The notes beneath the pieces were generated by a model. It worked only from the letters and a program-made list of their open reading frames with translations, was not told the DNA's origin and did not search any database. A program made the translations under genes and the position numbers. Shown here piece by piece: positions 34,650 to 47,227 of a DNA stretch of 64,000 nucleotides (its first letter is position 1; the number at the start of each line of letters is the position of its first letter). This DNA is from Buchnera aphidicola (Cinara cuneomaculata) (GTDB lineage: Bacteria > Pseudomonadota > Gammaproteobacteria > Enterobacterales > Enterobacteriaceae), in the NCBI RefSeq assembly GCF_900698865.1, contig NZ_LR217695.1, forward strand, positions 1 to 64,000. The letters run 5' to 3'.

Positions 34650-35870
34650 ATGAAAAATAATAATGCTAATAAAACAATAGTTTTAGCATATTCTGGTGGA
34701 TTAGACACTTCTGCTATTATACCTTGGATTAAAGATCATTATAAATATGATGTTATCGCATTTGTTGCTGATATCGGTCAATCTGAAAAAGATTTGTATA
34801 ATATTAAGAAAAAAGCAATTTTATCTGGAGCATCTGATTGTTATATTGCTAATTTAAAAGATGAATTTGTAACAAAATACATATTTCCTATGTTAAAAAT
34901 TGGTGCTATTTATGAAGGACAGTATTTGCTAGGAACAGCTATTGCTAGACCGTTAATTGCTAAAGCTCAGATAGATTTTGCTAATAGAATTAACGCAATC
35001 GGATTAAGTCACGGAGCTACAGGAAAAGGAAATGATCAAGTTCGTTTTGAGTTAGCGTATGCTGCTCTTAATCCTTCATTAAAAGTTATTGCTCCTTGGA
35101 GAGAATGGGATTTTCAATCTCGAGAAGACTTATTACAGTATTTATGTCATAAAAATATTGCTACTGATGTTACTAAAGAAAAAATTTATAGTCGTGATGA
35201 AAATATATTTCATGTATCAACTGAAGGAGGGATTTTAGAAAATACTTGGAATGCTACTGATAGTACGTGTTGGGTTTGGACAAATAGCCCATATGATGCA
35301 CCAGATAATCCAGTAAAAATTCATTTACGTATTGAAAAAGGCTGTGTAATAGAAGTTAATCATAAATCTTTGAGTCCGTATGAATGTTTAAAAAAATTAA
35401 ATTATATAGGTAGTGAACATGCTATTGGTCGAGTAGATATTGTTGAAAATCGTCTTATTGGTATTAAATCAAGAGGTTGTTATGAAACTCCTGGTGGGAC
35501 AATTATTCACCATGCTTTAAGAAGTTTAGAGCAACTAGTATTAGATAGAGATAGTATGTATTGGAAAAATAAAATCGCACTAGATATGGCGTCGGTAATA
35601 TACGATGGCAAATGGTTTACGCCTGTTAGACAATCTCTTCAAAAATCTTCAGAGATGTTATCTAAGAGTATTTCTGGTGAAGTAGTGGTGGAATTATATA
35701 AGGGTTCGGTACGTATTTTACAGAAAAAATCACCAAATACATTATATTCTGAAGAATACGCTACTTTTAATAAAGATCAGGTATATAGTCAAGTAGATGC
35801 GCAGGGTTTTATTCGTTTATTTTCGTTATCGTCACGTATCCGTGCATTAAATACTAAAAATAGCATTTAA
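34650..35870 (+). CDS. argG: Argininosuccinate synthase
   Basis: ArgG joins citrulline and aspartate in the penultimate arginine step, using ATP. The 406 residues carry the N-type ATP pyrophosphatase P-loop AYSGGLDTS (about residues 13-21), ATGKGNDQVRFE, and GCYETPGGTIIHHA. The start ATG follows GATAGG after a spacer of about 15 bases, a weak ribosome site. argH follows after 30 bases as an operon. Confidence 0.97.
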   Translation: MKNNNANKTIVLAYSGGLDTSAIIPWIKDHYKYDVIAFVADIGQSEKDLYNIKKKAILSGASDCYIANLKDEFVTKYIFPMLKIGAIYEGQYLLGTAIARPLIAKAQIDFANRINAIGLSHGATGKGNDQVRFELAYAALNPSLKVIAPWREWDFQSREDLLQYLCHKNIATDVTKEKIYSRDENIFHVSTEGGILENTWNATDSTCWVWTNSPYDAPDNPVKIHLRIEKGCVIEVNHKSLSPYECLKKLNYIGSEHAIGRVDIVENRLIGIKSRGCYETPGGTIIHHALRSLEQLVLDRDSMYWKNKIALDMASVIYDGKWFTPVRQSLQKSSEMLSKSISGEVVVELYKGSVRILQKKSPNTLYSEEYATFNKDQVYSQVDAQGFIRLFSLSSRIRALNTKNSI

Positions 35871-35900
35871 TACATTGATAGTGTATTTTGAGGTAAATAT

Positions 35901-37286
35901 ATGTCTCTTTGGGGTGGAAGGTTTACTAAGTTATCTCACGTGAAATTTAAAAAATTTAATAATTCTTTAAAGGTAGATTATCGATTAATAAAAGATGATA
36001 TTAAATCTTCTATAGCATGGTCGAAAATATTAATAGATATTCAGATATTAACAAATAAAGAACAAAAATTAATTGAAACAACGTTAAATAGTATTTTAAA
36101 GAAATATAGTAATAATATTACGGATATATTAGAGTCAGATTCTGAAGATATACATAGTTGGCTAGAAACTATGTTAATCAATAAAATTGGTGAATTAGGA
36201 AAAAAATTATATACCGGAAGAAGTCGTAATGAACAAATTGCTACTAATTTAAAATTGTGGTGTAAAAGAAAATCGAATGTTATTTTAAAAAAAATTATTA
36301 AATTACAACGTATTTTTCTAAATCAAGCGTGTTTACATCAAGATACTATTATTCCCGGTTATACACATTTACAACGAGCACAACCTATTACATTTGCATA
36401 TTGGTGTTTAGCTTATATAGAAATGTTGGAAAGAGATCGATTACGAGTTTTAGATGTAATGAAATATTTAAATTTATCGCCATTAGGATGTGGAGCTATT
36501 GCAGGAACATCATGGAATATTGATAGAAAAAAATTAGCATTATTAATGGGTTTTTCAGATAGTACAAATAATGCATTAGATAGTGTATCTGATAGAGATT
36601 TCATTATAGACATGTTGTCAGCAGCATCTATTAGTATGATGCATTTATCTCGTTTTTCGGAAGATTTAATATTTTATAGCTCCGGTGAAGCTTGTTTTAT
36701 TGAATTGTCTGATTCAATCACCTCAGGTTCTTCATTAATGCCTCAAAAAAAAAATCCAGATATTTTAGAGTTAATTCGAGGAAAATGTAGCGGTGTGTAT
36801 GGATCACTACATTCTATTTTAATTTTACTGAAAGGATTACCGTTATCATATAATAAAGATTTACAAGAAGATAAACAACATTTATTTCAAGGTTTAGATA
36901 TTTGGGACGAGTGTTTAGAAATGTGTGGCGTCGTATTAAATAATATTCATATACATAAATTACGAGCGAAAAAACTAGCTCGGGAAGGTTATAGTAATGC
37001 TACAGAATTAGCGGATTATTTAGCAATAAAAGGGGTTTCGTTTAGAGATGCTCATCATGTTGCAGGAAATATAGTAATGAAAGCTATTTCTCAAAATAAA
37101 TATCTTGAAGAGTTAGATTTATTAACTTTTAAAAAATATTGTCCGCTAGTTGAATCCGATATATATCAATATCTAACTTTAGAATCGTGTTTAGAGAAAA
37201 AAGATGCAATTGGGGGAGTTTCTAAAAGACAAGTGCAAAATTCATTAAATTTGATAAAAGAGCGACTATATCATATAGATTCATAA
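35901..37286 (+). CDS. argH: Argininosuccinate lyase
   Basis: ArgH splits argininosuccinate into arginine and fumarate. The 461 residues (457 in E. coli) start SLWGGRFTK and carry the fumarase-superfamily signature GSSLMPQKKNPD with the catalytic serine, and HTH region TGRSRNEQ. A TGAGG ribosome site precedes the ATG. With argG this supports the last two steps of arginine synthesis only; earlier steps must be elsewhere or be supplied. Confidence 0.97.
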   Translation: MSLWGGRFTKLSHVKFKKFNNSLKVDYRLIKDDIKSSIAWSKILIDIQILTNKEQKLIETTLNSILKKYSNNITDILESDSEDIHSWLETMLINKIGELGKKLYTGRSRNEQIATNLKLWCKRKSNVILKKIIKLQRIFLNQACLHQDTIIPGYTHLQRAQPITFAYWCLAYIEMLERDRLRVLDVMKYLNLSPLGCGAIAGTSWNIDRKKLALLMGFSDSTNNALDSVSDRDFIIDMLSAASISMMHLSRFSEDLIFYSSGEACFIELSDSITSGSSLMPQKKNPDILELIRGKCSGVYGSLHSILILLKGLPLSYNKDLQEDKQHLFQGLDIWDECLEMCGVVLNNIHIHKLRAKKLAREGYSNATELADYLAIKGVSFRDAHHVAGNIVMKAISQNKYLEELDLLTFKKYCPLVESDIYQYLTLESCLEKKDAIGGVSKRQVQNSLNLIKERLYHIDS

Positions 37287-37319
37287 AAATATATTTTATA
37301 AAAAATTTTTATAAAAAAT

Positions 37320-37361
37320 TTTATATATCACGCGATGTTTTAATATCGCGTGATATATAAA
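37320..37361. terminator. Perfect hairpin after argH
   Basis: A perfect 17-bp stem (37320-37336 with 37345-37361) with the GC core TCACGCGAT/ATCGCGTGA and an 8-base loop, 33 bases after the argH stop. It is followed by A+T-rich DNA and lies in the gap between convergent argH and rpoD. It is the clear terminator of argGH. Confidence 0.75.
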
Positions 37362-37810
37362 TATATATTTTAATATAATTAAATTATTAAATATATATTT
37401 ATATAAATATTTTTATTATGTTATAATATAAACTATAAATAAAATTTATATAATTTTTTTGGAATGCTATTACATTAATAATAAATATTAGTTATTAACT
37501 AACATAAATCTATTATAGGTATATATGTATTAATTAATTTTATATGTATAAAAATTATGAATTTTTAGTATATATAAGCATTTTAAATATATTACTTAAT
37601 AAATTTTTTATTTTATTAAAGATAATAATAATGTGTCATAAAAAAATTGTTTAATTAGTGTTAATATTTTAATAATTTTAAGAAAATGTATACAAATAAA
37701 TATTTATTTAAATATAAATTTTTGTTTATAGAAGTTGTAGATTTTATATCTATGATTAATATGGTACGATAGTATATATATACTTTTAATATATCAATAC
37801 AAATACAAAA
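37362..37810. other. Gene-free gap between argH and rpoD
   Basis: About 450 bases without a recognisable frame on either strand. In other Buchnera, as I recall, genes including cysE lie between argH and rpoD. Nothing of them can be recognised here. Confidence 0.55.
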
Positions 37811-39652
37811 TTACGAGTTATCTAAAAAACTTTTTAATATTTCTGATCGACTAGGATGTCTTAATTTTCGTAATGCTTTAGCTTCAATTTGACGTATTCT
37901 TTCACGTGTAACATCAAATTGTTTACCTACTTCCTCTAATGTATGATCAGTATTCATGTCAATTCCAAATCTCATTCTTAATACTTTAGCTTCTCTTTCA
38001 GTTAACCCAGATAAAACATCATTAGTAATAGTTTTCAAACTTTCAGATGTAGCGGATTCTAACGGTAATTCTAGATTAGTGTCTTCAATGAAATCACCTA
38101 AATGCGCATCATCGTCTTCTCCGACAGGAGTTTCCATAGAGATCGGTTCTTTTGCAATTTTTAATACTTTTCTAATTTTTTCTTCCGGAATTAACATTTT
38201 TTCTGATAACTCTTCGGGAGTGGGTTCTCGGCCAGTTTCTTGTAACATTTGTCTAGAAATTCTATTTAATTTATTAATTGTTTCAATCATATGTACAGGA
38301 ATTCTAATTGTTCTTGCTTGATCAGCGATAGATCTCGTGATAGCTTGACGTATCCACCATGTTGCGTACGTAGAAAATTTATATCCGCGCCGATATTCAA
38401 ATTTATCAACAGCTTTCATTAATCCAATATTACCTTCTTGAATAAGGTCTAAAAATTGTAACCCTCTGTTTGTATATTTTTTAGCAATAGATATTACTAA
38501 TCTTAAATTAGCTTCAACCATGTCTCTTTTAGCTCTTTTTGCTTTCTCTTCTCCTAATAATATACTTTTATTAATTTTTTTAACTTGTTTAATAGTTAAA
38601 CCTGTTTGCTTTTCAATAGTTAGTAATTTTTGTATACTATTTTGTATATCGGGTTGTATTAAGTTTAGTTTATAAAACCATGATTTTTTTTTATTAATTG
38701 CTATATTATACCATATAGAACGAGTTTCGTATTGACTAAATATTTTTATAAAATGTTTTTTAGGCATATGACATTTTTCAGTGCACAACATCATAATTTT
38801 TTTTTCTTGTAATTTAATTTTTTGAATTATTTTTCTCATATTTTTTACTAAATAATTAAATTGTTTTGGAACCAATCTAAATTGTTTAAATATTTTAGAT
38901 AATTCATGAATAGCTTTTATAGAGTCGTGATGACTTCTATTTTTTTTTATAATAGTGTTATTAGTAATATAATATTGGTTTTTTAATTGTAAGAATTTTT
39001 TTTTTGCTAGTACGGGATCGATATGGTTATAATCATCGACTTGTCCTTCTGTTGGTTTAGTATTTATTTTTTTTTCAGTATTAGAATTAGATGTAAAAGA
39101 TAACGGTTTTTCTGAGGAATTAGGTATTTTAGCTTCTATTTTCGGATCTATAAATCCTGTAATTAATTCTGATAATCTCATATCTCCTGATTTTACTCGA
39201 TCATATTGTTTTAAAAAATATAAAATAGATTTAGGATATTCAGAAATTGAACATTGTACTTGATTAATTCCTTCTTCGATTCTTTTTGCAATTTTTATTT
39301 CACCTGCCCGTGTAAGAAGTTCTACAGAACCCATTTCTCTCATATACATTCTTACGGGATCGGCTGTTCTGCCGATTTCTGTTTCGACATTTGATAATAC
39401 TTGATCAGTAGCTTCTGCTGTATCTTCGTCTGTATCTATGGGTGTTTCTTTAATAATAATTTCTTCTATTTCTCGTGCTTCTTCCACTACATGAATACCT
39501 AAATCTTTTATCATTTGTATAATATTTTTAATTTGATCAGAATCTGTAATTTCATTTGGGAGATGATCATGTACTTCTGAATATGTTAAGTATCCTTGTT
39601 CTTTTCCATGGGAAACTAATAATTTTAGTTGTGATTTTGGTTTTTTTTTCAT
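37811..39652 (-). CDS. rpoD: RNA polymerase sigma-70 (housekeeping) factor
   Basis: RpoD directs transcription of most genes. The 613 residues equal the E. coli protein. Region 1.1 ([20 protein letters not shown]), region 1.2 ([15 protein letters not shown]), region 2 ([19 protein letters not shown]), region 3, and region 4 with [27 protein letters not shown] are all present. The non-conserved region around residues 210-330 is strongly diverged and Lys-rich. It is the third gene of the rpsU-dnaG-rpoD operon. Confidence 0.98.
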   Translation of the reverse strand: MKKKPKSQLKLLVSHGKEQGYLTYSEVHDHLPNEITDSDQIKNIIQMIKDLGIHVVEEAREIEEIIIKETPIDTDEDTAEATDQVLSNVETEIGRTADPVRMYMREMGSVELLTRAGEIKIAKRIEEGINQVQCSISEYPKSILYFLKQYDRVKSGDMRLSELITGFIDPKIEAKIPNSSEKPLSFTSNSNTEKKINTKPTEGQVDDYNHIDPVLAKKKFLQLKNQYYITNNTIIKKNRSHHDSIKAIHELSKIFKQFRLVPKQFNYLVKNMRKIIQKIKLQEKKIMMLCTEKCHMPKKHFIKIFSQYETRSIWYNIAINKKKSWFYKLNLIQPDIQNSIQKLLTIEKQTGLTIKQVKKINKSILLGEEKAKRAKRDMVEANLRLVISIAKKYTNRGLQFLDLIQEGNIGLMKAVDKFEYRRGYKFSTYATWWIRQAITRSIADQARTIRIPVHMIETINKLNRISRQMLQETGREPTPEELSEKMLIPEEKIRKVLKIAKEPISMETPVGEDDDAHLGDFIEDTNLELPLESATSESLKTITNDVLSGLTEREAKVLRMRFGIDMNTDHTLEEVGKQFDVTRERIRQIEAKALRKLRHPSRSEILKSFLDNS

Positions 39653-39830
39653 AAGACGATATCCGTTTATATTGATAAATTTATCTAAAAAGTAAATAAT
39701 ATATGCTTATTGAAATAAATAATTAATATTATTTAATAATATTTTATATATGTTATTAATATCAATACACTGTGATTCACCTTATAATGCAAAATTTTTT
39801 ATAGTATGAATACTAGTAAAAATTTTTATG

Positions 39831-41609
39831 TTATTGATATTTATAATGTTTAATTTTTATTATTTTTTTATTAATTTTCCATAATTCATTTTTTTCTATA
39901 ATACTAAGTCCGTGTTTTCGCTCTAAATTAATTAATTGATTATATTTATATTCTAAATTTTGCATTTTTAAATTATTAAATAATTCCTGAATTATAGAAT
40001 ATATTTTATTTTTTTTAATCATATGGTCCCAAGTACTTAAATGTTTAAAAATTTTTTCCAAAGGTGTATGTCTATAGAATTCTAGTAGGTGTCCTGTTTT
40101 AAATATTTTTTTTTTACGAATTAATTGTATTAATTCTAATAAAATATTTTTTCCGATTATATTAAATGTTTTAATTTTTTCTATAATTTTAATTTTTTTC
40201 ACTATTTGTGGATTTTGAATAATAAGACTAATTAATAGCCTCATGGTAGTTATTTTTATGGATTTTTTTTTGTACCAATGTTCATTGGTATTAGATAGAG
40301 TAATAAATTTATTTAATTGATATGTATCTAATATTCCAGTTTTATTTCCTAAAATTTTTATTAAGTAGATTTTGATTATTTTACTGGGTATTTTATTAAT
40401 TAAAGGAATAGATAAACGACTTAATTTAATACAATCATTAATGCAACTTAAATTCATTTTATCAGCAAGTTTATTAAATAAATATGAATATAATGTTTCA
40501 GAATTTTTAATTCTATTTTCAAAATTTTTTTTTCCTTCTTTAAAAATTAGGCTGTTCGGATCTTCATTGTCCGGTAAGAATAGGAAATTGATTGTGCAAT
40601 TATCTTGCAACAAATTTAATGATATATTTAGTGCCATCCAATTAGCTTGACGTCCGGCATTATCTCCATCAAAACAAAATATTATTTTTTTACTAATTTG
40701 AAATAGTATTTTTATTTGGTGTGTTGTAATATTGGTACCTAATACAGCTACTGAATAATTAATATTAAACTGTGCTAATGAAATAACATCTAAATATCCT
40801 TCTACTACTAATATTTTTGTGGGTTTAGAATTATATAAATATAGTTCATATATTCCATAAAGATTTTTTTTTTTTTGAAACGTTATAGTATCAGGTGAAT
40901 TTAAGTATTTAGGATAATTATATTGATTTAATACTCTACCTCCAAAACCTTGTATTTGACCGTATTTATTTTTTATAGGAAAAATAATTCTTTCTTTAAA
41001 TCGATCATGTTGATGTTTTTTTGTATTTTGAATAATTAACCCGCAATCTATTATAATAGATGAATTAATATATTTTTTTTTAATATAATTTGTAATTTGA
41101 TAATTATTTTTAGTAGCAAAACCTAATGAAAATTTTTTCATTGTATTATAATTAATACCACGTTTTGCAAGATACTCGTAGGCTATATTCGGTAATATAA
41201 ATAAATTTTTTTTATATATTTTTAATATTTTATTTAAAATATAATAAATTTTTTTTTTATAAGAATATTGGTTTATAAAATTACAATTAGTAGTAACTTC
41301 TGAAATATTTATACCATTTAGTGTTGTTAATTCAATAATACTATTTAAAAAATCTAATTTTTCATATTTCATTAAAAAATCTATTACATTGCCATGCACG
41401 CCGCATCCAAAACAATAAAAAAATTGTTTTTGAGGGCTGACGATAAACGAAGGTGTTTTCTCATTATGAAATGGACATAATGTTTTATAGTTATTTCCAG
41501 ATTTTTTTAATGTAACATACTTATTTATTAATTCTATAATATCTGTACGTTCAATTAATTCATAAATAAATTTTTGAGAAATTTTACCTGTTATTTTTTT
41601 TGTTATCAT
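39831..41609 (-). CDS. dnaG: DNA primase
   Basis: DnaG makes RNA primers at the fork. The 592 residues (581 in E. coli) show the CHC2 zinc site CPFHNEKTPSF ... FYCFGCGVHGN (about residues 40-65), the TOPRIM motifs VVEGYLDV and FCFDGDNAGRQA, and a diverged C-terminal helicase-binding domain. It lies between rpsU and rpoD as in enterobacteria. Confidence 0.97.
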   Translation of the reverse strand: MITKKITGKISQKFIYELIERTDIIELINKYVTLKKSGNNYKTLCPFHNEKTPSFIVSPQKQFFYCFGCGVHGNVIDFLMKYEKLDFLNSIIELTTLNGINISEVTTNCNFINQYSYKKKIYYILNKILKIYKKNLFILPNIAYEYLAKRGINYNTMKKFSLGFATKNNYQITNYIKKKYINSSIIIDCGLIIQNTKKHQHDRFKERIIFPIKNKYGQIQGFGGRVLNQYNYPKYLNSPDTITFQKKKNLYGIYELYLYNSKPTKILVVEGYLDVISLAQFNINYSVAVLGTNITTHQIKILFQISKKIIFCFDGDNAGRQANWMALNISLNLLQDNCTINFLFLPDNEDPNSLIFKEGKKNFENRIKNSETLYSYLFNKLADKMNLSCINDCIKLSRLSIPLINKIPSKIIKIYLIKILGNKTGILDTYQLNKFITLSNTNEHWYKKKSIKITTMRLLISLIIQNPQIVKKIKIIEKIKTFNIIGKNILLELIQLIRKKKIFKTGHLLEFYRHTPLEKIFKHLSTWDHMIKKNKIYSIIQELFNNLKMQNLEYKYNQLINLERKHGLSIIEKNELWKINKKIIKIKHYKYQ

Positions 41610-41626
41610 ATAATTTATTAATTTTC

Positions 41627-41653
41627 GACCGTTTTTAGTAAAAATAAACGGTC
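41627..41653 (-). terminator. Internal hairpin between rpsU and dnaG
   Basis: GACCGTTT (41627-41634) and AAACGGTC (41646-41653) pair perfectly around an 11-base loop. It sits between rpsU and dnaG, where the E. coli operon has a partial terminator that keeps primase low relative to S21. The lack of a long T-run suits partial termination. Confidence 0.65.
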
Positions 41654-41687
41654 TAAATATTTGTATAATATGTAAATATTATTTTTA

Positions 41688-41903
41688 TTAATATTTTTTA
41701 ATACGTTTAGCATTGTCGCGTGTTAATTTTTTTGCTAATCGTTTTATGGCTGATGCTTTTGCACGTTTTCTTTCTGTTGTAGGTTTTTCGTAAAATTCTC
41801 TTCGACGTATTTCAGCTAAGATGCCTGCTTTTTCGCAAGATCTTTTAAATCTTCTTAATGCTACATCAAAAGGTTCGTTGTCTCTGATTTTAATTGCCGG
41901 CAT
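41688..41903 (-). CDS. rpsU: 30S ribosomal protein S21
   Basis: S21 is needed for initiation on mRNAs. I start at 41903 ([19 protein letters not shown]), which gives the family's 71 residues and has GGAAA upstream; a longer in-frame start four codons earlier only adds MENF. The sequence is almost unchanged from E. coli. First gene of the rpsU-dnaG-rpoD operon, divergent from tsaD. Confidence 0.97.
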   Translation of the reverse strand: MPAIKIRDNEPFDVALRRFKRSCEKAGILAEIRRREFYEKPTTERKRAKASAIKRLAKKLTRDNAKRIKKY

Positions 41904-42130
41904 AAAATTTTCCATAGAATTGATTTAATATATGTATAATATATAAATATTATTTATTGATGCAGAATATAGTATGCTATTATATAGCTAATTATTTAGC
42001 GTATTAGGTTAATAATAGTACTTATAAATATCATATTAATTATATCATAATACATATAATACATTATTAGTTAGATAATATATTTAATAAATTTTTTAGT
42101 ATTATATGGATCATATTAAATGGAATAAGT

Positions 42131-43162
42131 ATGCGGATATTAGGAATAGAAACATCGTGTGATGATACGTCTGTTGCTGTTTATGATTCAGAATTAGGTT
42201 TGATTTTTCATTCAATATTAAATCAAAATCATATACATGCTGAATTTGACGGTATTGTACCAGAATTAGCTGCCAGATCTCATTTAGATCAATTAATTTT
42301 TTTAATTAAAAAAGTTTGTATTAAATATTTATTTAATAATGAATTAAATATTCAATCAAATGGTTTTAATGCTATTGCATATACAGTTGGTCCCGGTTTA
42401 GCAGGATCGTTATTAGTTGGAGCAACTGTTGCCCGTACTTTATCGATATCTCTAAATATTCCATGTATCTTAGTGAATCATTTAGAAGGGCATTTATTAT
42501 CAGCGATGATCAATCATCAAAAAAATTTATTTCCATTTTTAGCGTTATTAGTTTCTGGAGCAAATACACAATTAATTCAAGCTCATGGTTTTGGAAAATA
42601 TACTATTTTAGGTAAAACAATGGATGATTCAGTTGGCAATGTATTTGATTACATAGCAAAATTATTAGGTTTAGGTTACCCAGGTGGAAAAAAATTATCT
42701 AATTTAGCAAAATTTGGTCAGTCTGGCAGATATTTTTTTCCACGGCCTATGACAAAAAATTATAATTTAAATTTTAGTTTTTCAGGATTAAAAACGCATG
42801 TCAAAAATGTTATCTTGCAGTGTTCTAATATATTTCAAGAGAAAAATAATATTGCATATTCTTTTGAAGAAGCTATAGTAGATACGTTAGTTATAAAATG
42901 TAAATTAGCTATACAAAAAATTAATTTAAAAAATTTTGTAGTATGTGGTGGTTTTAGTGCAAATAATTTATTAAGAAAAAAATTAAAAAATTTATTTATA
43001 ACTAATCAAATAAAATATTTTTTTTCTAAAAAAATTTTTTGTACAGACAATGCAGCTATGATTGCGTATGTTGGTTTCTTAAAATATAAATTAGGTTTAT
43101 ATTCTCAAAACCAGTCTATTATAGTATATCCTGATTTATTAATTCATGAGACAATTGATTAA
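42131..43162 (+). CDS. tsaD: tRNA N6-threonylcarbamoyladenosine transferase TsaD
   Basis: TsaD transfers threonylcarbamoyl to A37 of tRNAs reading ANN codons. The 343 residues (337 in E. coli) start MRILGIETSCDDTSVAVYD; the metal-binding motif is VNHLEGH (about residues 117-123), and GGKKLSNLAK and CTDNAAMIAY fit the ASKHA fold. Divergent from rpsU, the conserved arrangement. Confidence 0.97.
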   Translation: MRILGIETSCDDTSVAVYDSELGLIFHSILNQNHIHAEFDGIVPELAARSHLDQLIFLIKKVCIKYLFNNELNIQSNGFNAIAYTVGPGLAGSLLVGATVARTLSISLNIPCILVNHLEGHLLSAMINHQKNLFPFLALLVSGANTQLIQAHGFGKYTILGKTMDDSVGNVFDYIAKLLGLGYPGGKKLSNLAKFGQSGRYFFPRPMTKNYNLNFSFSGLKTHVKNVILQCSNIFQEKNNIAYSFEEAIVDTLVIKCKLAIQKINLKNFVVCGGFSANNLLRKKLKNLFITNQIKYFFSKKIFCTDNAAMIAYVGFLKYKLGLYSQNQSIIVYPDLLIHETID

Positions 43163-43354
43163 TTCTGAATAAATTTAAGATATTTAATTAGCTAATATTA
43201 TATTATTAGAGGATATTATTATGTATGTTATATATATTCAGATTATTTAGTTTTTTATGATTGTATTTTAAGAATTAATAATATTAATTAATTTAATGAA
43301 ATAATTAAAATATTTTTATATTTTATTTATTGATATTTTTACTTAGGTGATATT

Positions 43355-44575
43355 TTGAAAATTTATTTAGTAGGCGGAGCAATTCGAGATCGTTTATTGG
43401 GTTTTTCAATACATGATCGTGATTGGTTAGTGGTAGGTTCAACGCCACAACAGATGTTAAAAAAAAAATATCAACAAGTAGGTCGAGATTTTCCGGTTTT
43501 TATACATCCAATAACACATGAAGAATATGCATTAGCTAGAACTGAAAAAAAACATGGAGTTGGACATTCTGGATTTTTATTTAATTTTTCCCCTACAATT
43601 ACTCTAAAAGATGATTTAATTAGACGTGATTTAACAATTAATGCACTTGCACAAGATCGTTCTGGTAAGATCATCGATCTTTTTAATGGTCAACAAGATA
43701 TTAAAAAACGGGTTTTACGTCATATTTCATCTTCTTTTACTGATGATCCTTTAAGAGTATTACGCGTTGCTAGATTTGCTGCAACTTTATCACATTTGGG
43801 TTTTTATATTGCAAAAGAAACGTTAATGTTAATGACAGTAATTTGTGAACGTAAAGAATTATTATATTTAACACCCGAAAGAATTTGGAAGGAAACATAT
43901 AAAGGTTTATGTTCTAGAAATCCTCAGGTTTATTTTCAAGTTTTACATCAATGTAACGCATTATTATATGTATTTCCTGAAATTAGATTTTTTTTTAGAG
44001 AAACTAATTTTATTAATGTACAGGATAATTATATTAATGTTTTACAATATAGTTTAATGGAATTATCCAGAATTTCTAAAATTACGAAAGATGTTGACAT
44101 TAGATTTTCTTATTTTTTACAATTTATGAGTTGTATCTTTTTTACATCTATAGTTCAAATTAACAATAATTTTTTTTATAAAGAACCAATTATTTTAATA
44201 AAAAATTTATGTACGAGATTAAAAATTCCTAAAGAAACACAAAATTTTTTAATTTTTTTATGTGGTTTTCATCATTTCTTACAAAATTTGGAATATCAAA
44301 GTTCAGAATTGATAATTAATTTTTTTAATAGTATTGATGTATGGAGAAAACCAAAGAGATTAAAAAAATTAATATATTTACGTCATTATTATTATAATAA
44401 TAATCAAAAAAATAGTTTGCCTGTTTTAGGTAAATTATTACAATCTATGTTTTTATCTATAAAAAATATATCTGTTAATTCTTTTAAAAATAAAAATTTA
44501 TTTCATGGAATTGCTATTAAATATGAGTTATATCGTTTAAGAGTAAATGCATTAAATAAATGGAGATATAAATAA
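43355..44575 (+). CDS. cca: CCA-adding tRNA nucleotidyltransferase, HD motif lost
   Basis: Cca builds or repairs the 3' CCA of tRNAs, needed because none of the seven tRNA genes here encodes CCA. It starts at TTG 43355 after TTAGGTGA, giving MKIYLVGGAIRDRLLG and the 406 residues expected (412 in E. coli). The catalytic HDRDWLVVG, RRDLTINALAQD, DPLRVLRVARFAA and FDSIDAWRKP-type FNSIDVWRKPKR blocks are intact. The phosphohydrolase HD motif (CHDLGKG in E. coli) is replaced by QFMSCIF, so that accessory activity is probably gone. Confidence 0.95.
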   Translation: MKIYLVGGAIRDRLLGFSIHDRDWLVVGSTPQQMLKKKYQQVGRDFPVFIHPITHEEYALARTEKKHGVGHSGFLFNFSPTITLKDDLIRRDLTINALAQDRSGKIIDLFNGQQDIKKRVLRHISSSFTDDPLRVLRVARFAATLSHLGFYIAKETLMLMTVICERKELLYLTPERIWKETYKGLCSRNPQVYFQVLHQCNALLYVFPEIRFFFRETNFINVQDNYINVLQYSLMELSRISKITKDVDIRFSYFLQFMSCIFFTSIVQINNNFFYKEPIILIKNLCTRLKIPKETQNFLIFLCGFHHFLQNLEYQSSELIINFFNSIDVWRKPKRLKKLIYLRHYYYNNNQKNSLPVLGKLLQSMFLSIKNISVNSFKNKNLFHGIAIKYELYRLRVNALNKWRYK

Positions 44576-44736
44576 TTTTAATAATTTATTATATGAATTA
44601 TTAATTCATTTAAATCATTGCATTGTTAATTTTAATTAATTATTATTAATTCGATATTAAGAATAATATTTATATGATTTAAATATATTAGGATATTATT
44701 TTTAATATGTTAAAAACATATTAGCATATTTTTTAT

Positions 44737-45264
44737 TTAAATAGAAGATAATATAGTGGTGCCAGCTTGCACTTGAATTAACGAATTTTTTGTTTTTTTG
44801 ATTTTTTTTGTAGAGTATATTTCTATTATAGTTTGATATTCATAATTATGTTTATTATTATTTAAGTAATTTATCATAAATATAATTTCTCCAGTACATA
44901 TATTATAATTATTAAGGTTAGTAGGAATTATATTAATTTTTTTATATGTATTTTTTTTAAATTTATTTGTTATTAATATATGTATATTAGGATCATATTG
45001 TATTATAAAATTTATTTTTTTTGAAAAATCATTTTTTATTTTTCCGTTACTGGGTGATACAATTATATTTTTTTTTGAATTAATAATAATTTTTTTTTTA
45101 TAAATAAAAAAATTTTTTGTTTCATAGATGGTTTGAATTACCCCGGTTGTAGGGGATACAATATATATTTTTTTTTTCATATTTATGTTTATTTTTAATT
45201 TTATAAAATTATTTATTTTTGTTTTTTTACACCTATATGCAGATAATATATGCATAGAAACCAT
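44737..45264 (-). CDS. crr: Degenerate glucose-specific EIIA (Crr) without catalytic histidines
   Basis: Residues 29-175 align along their whole length with EIIA-Glc: IYIVSPTTGVIQ (for IEIIAPLSGEI), IIVSPSNGKIKN, NICTGEIIFMINYLN and SLIQVQAGTTIL at the end. The normal protein receives phosphate from HPr on His90 and passes it to the sugar transporter. Here the segment ELFVHFGID is IHILITNKF, so His90 aligns with Thr, and the supporting His75 (NHAFSIES) aligns with Ile in KINFIIQY. ptsI, ptsH and cysK, usually upstream, are absent. A 175-codon open frame in such A+T-rich DNA suggests recent decay or a non-catalytic role. The ATG at 45180 is an alternative start. Confidence 0.7.
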   Translation of the reverse strand: MVSMHILSAYRCKKTKINNFIKLKININMKKKIYIVSPTTGVIQTIYETKNFFIYKKKIIINSKKNIIVSPSNGKIKNDFSKKINFIIQYDPNIHILITNKFKKNTYKKINIIPTNLNNYNICTGEIIFMINYLNNNKHNYEYQTIIEIYSTKKIKKTKNSLIQVQAGTTILSSI

Positions 45265-45401
45265 TAAATATTTTAATATAAGTAATTCATATAAATATTA
45301 TTTAGAAGTATATTCTATATTTTATAAATATATTTTAAAAAGAATTTTATTGTATTGAAATTTAATTTTATTGCTTTTAAAATAATGACGATTTTTTATA
45401 A

Positions 45402-47189
<1,788 letters not shown>

Positions 47190-47227
47190 TAAAAATATAA
47201 TTAGTAGTGTTTTATGGTTTAAAAATA

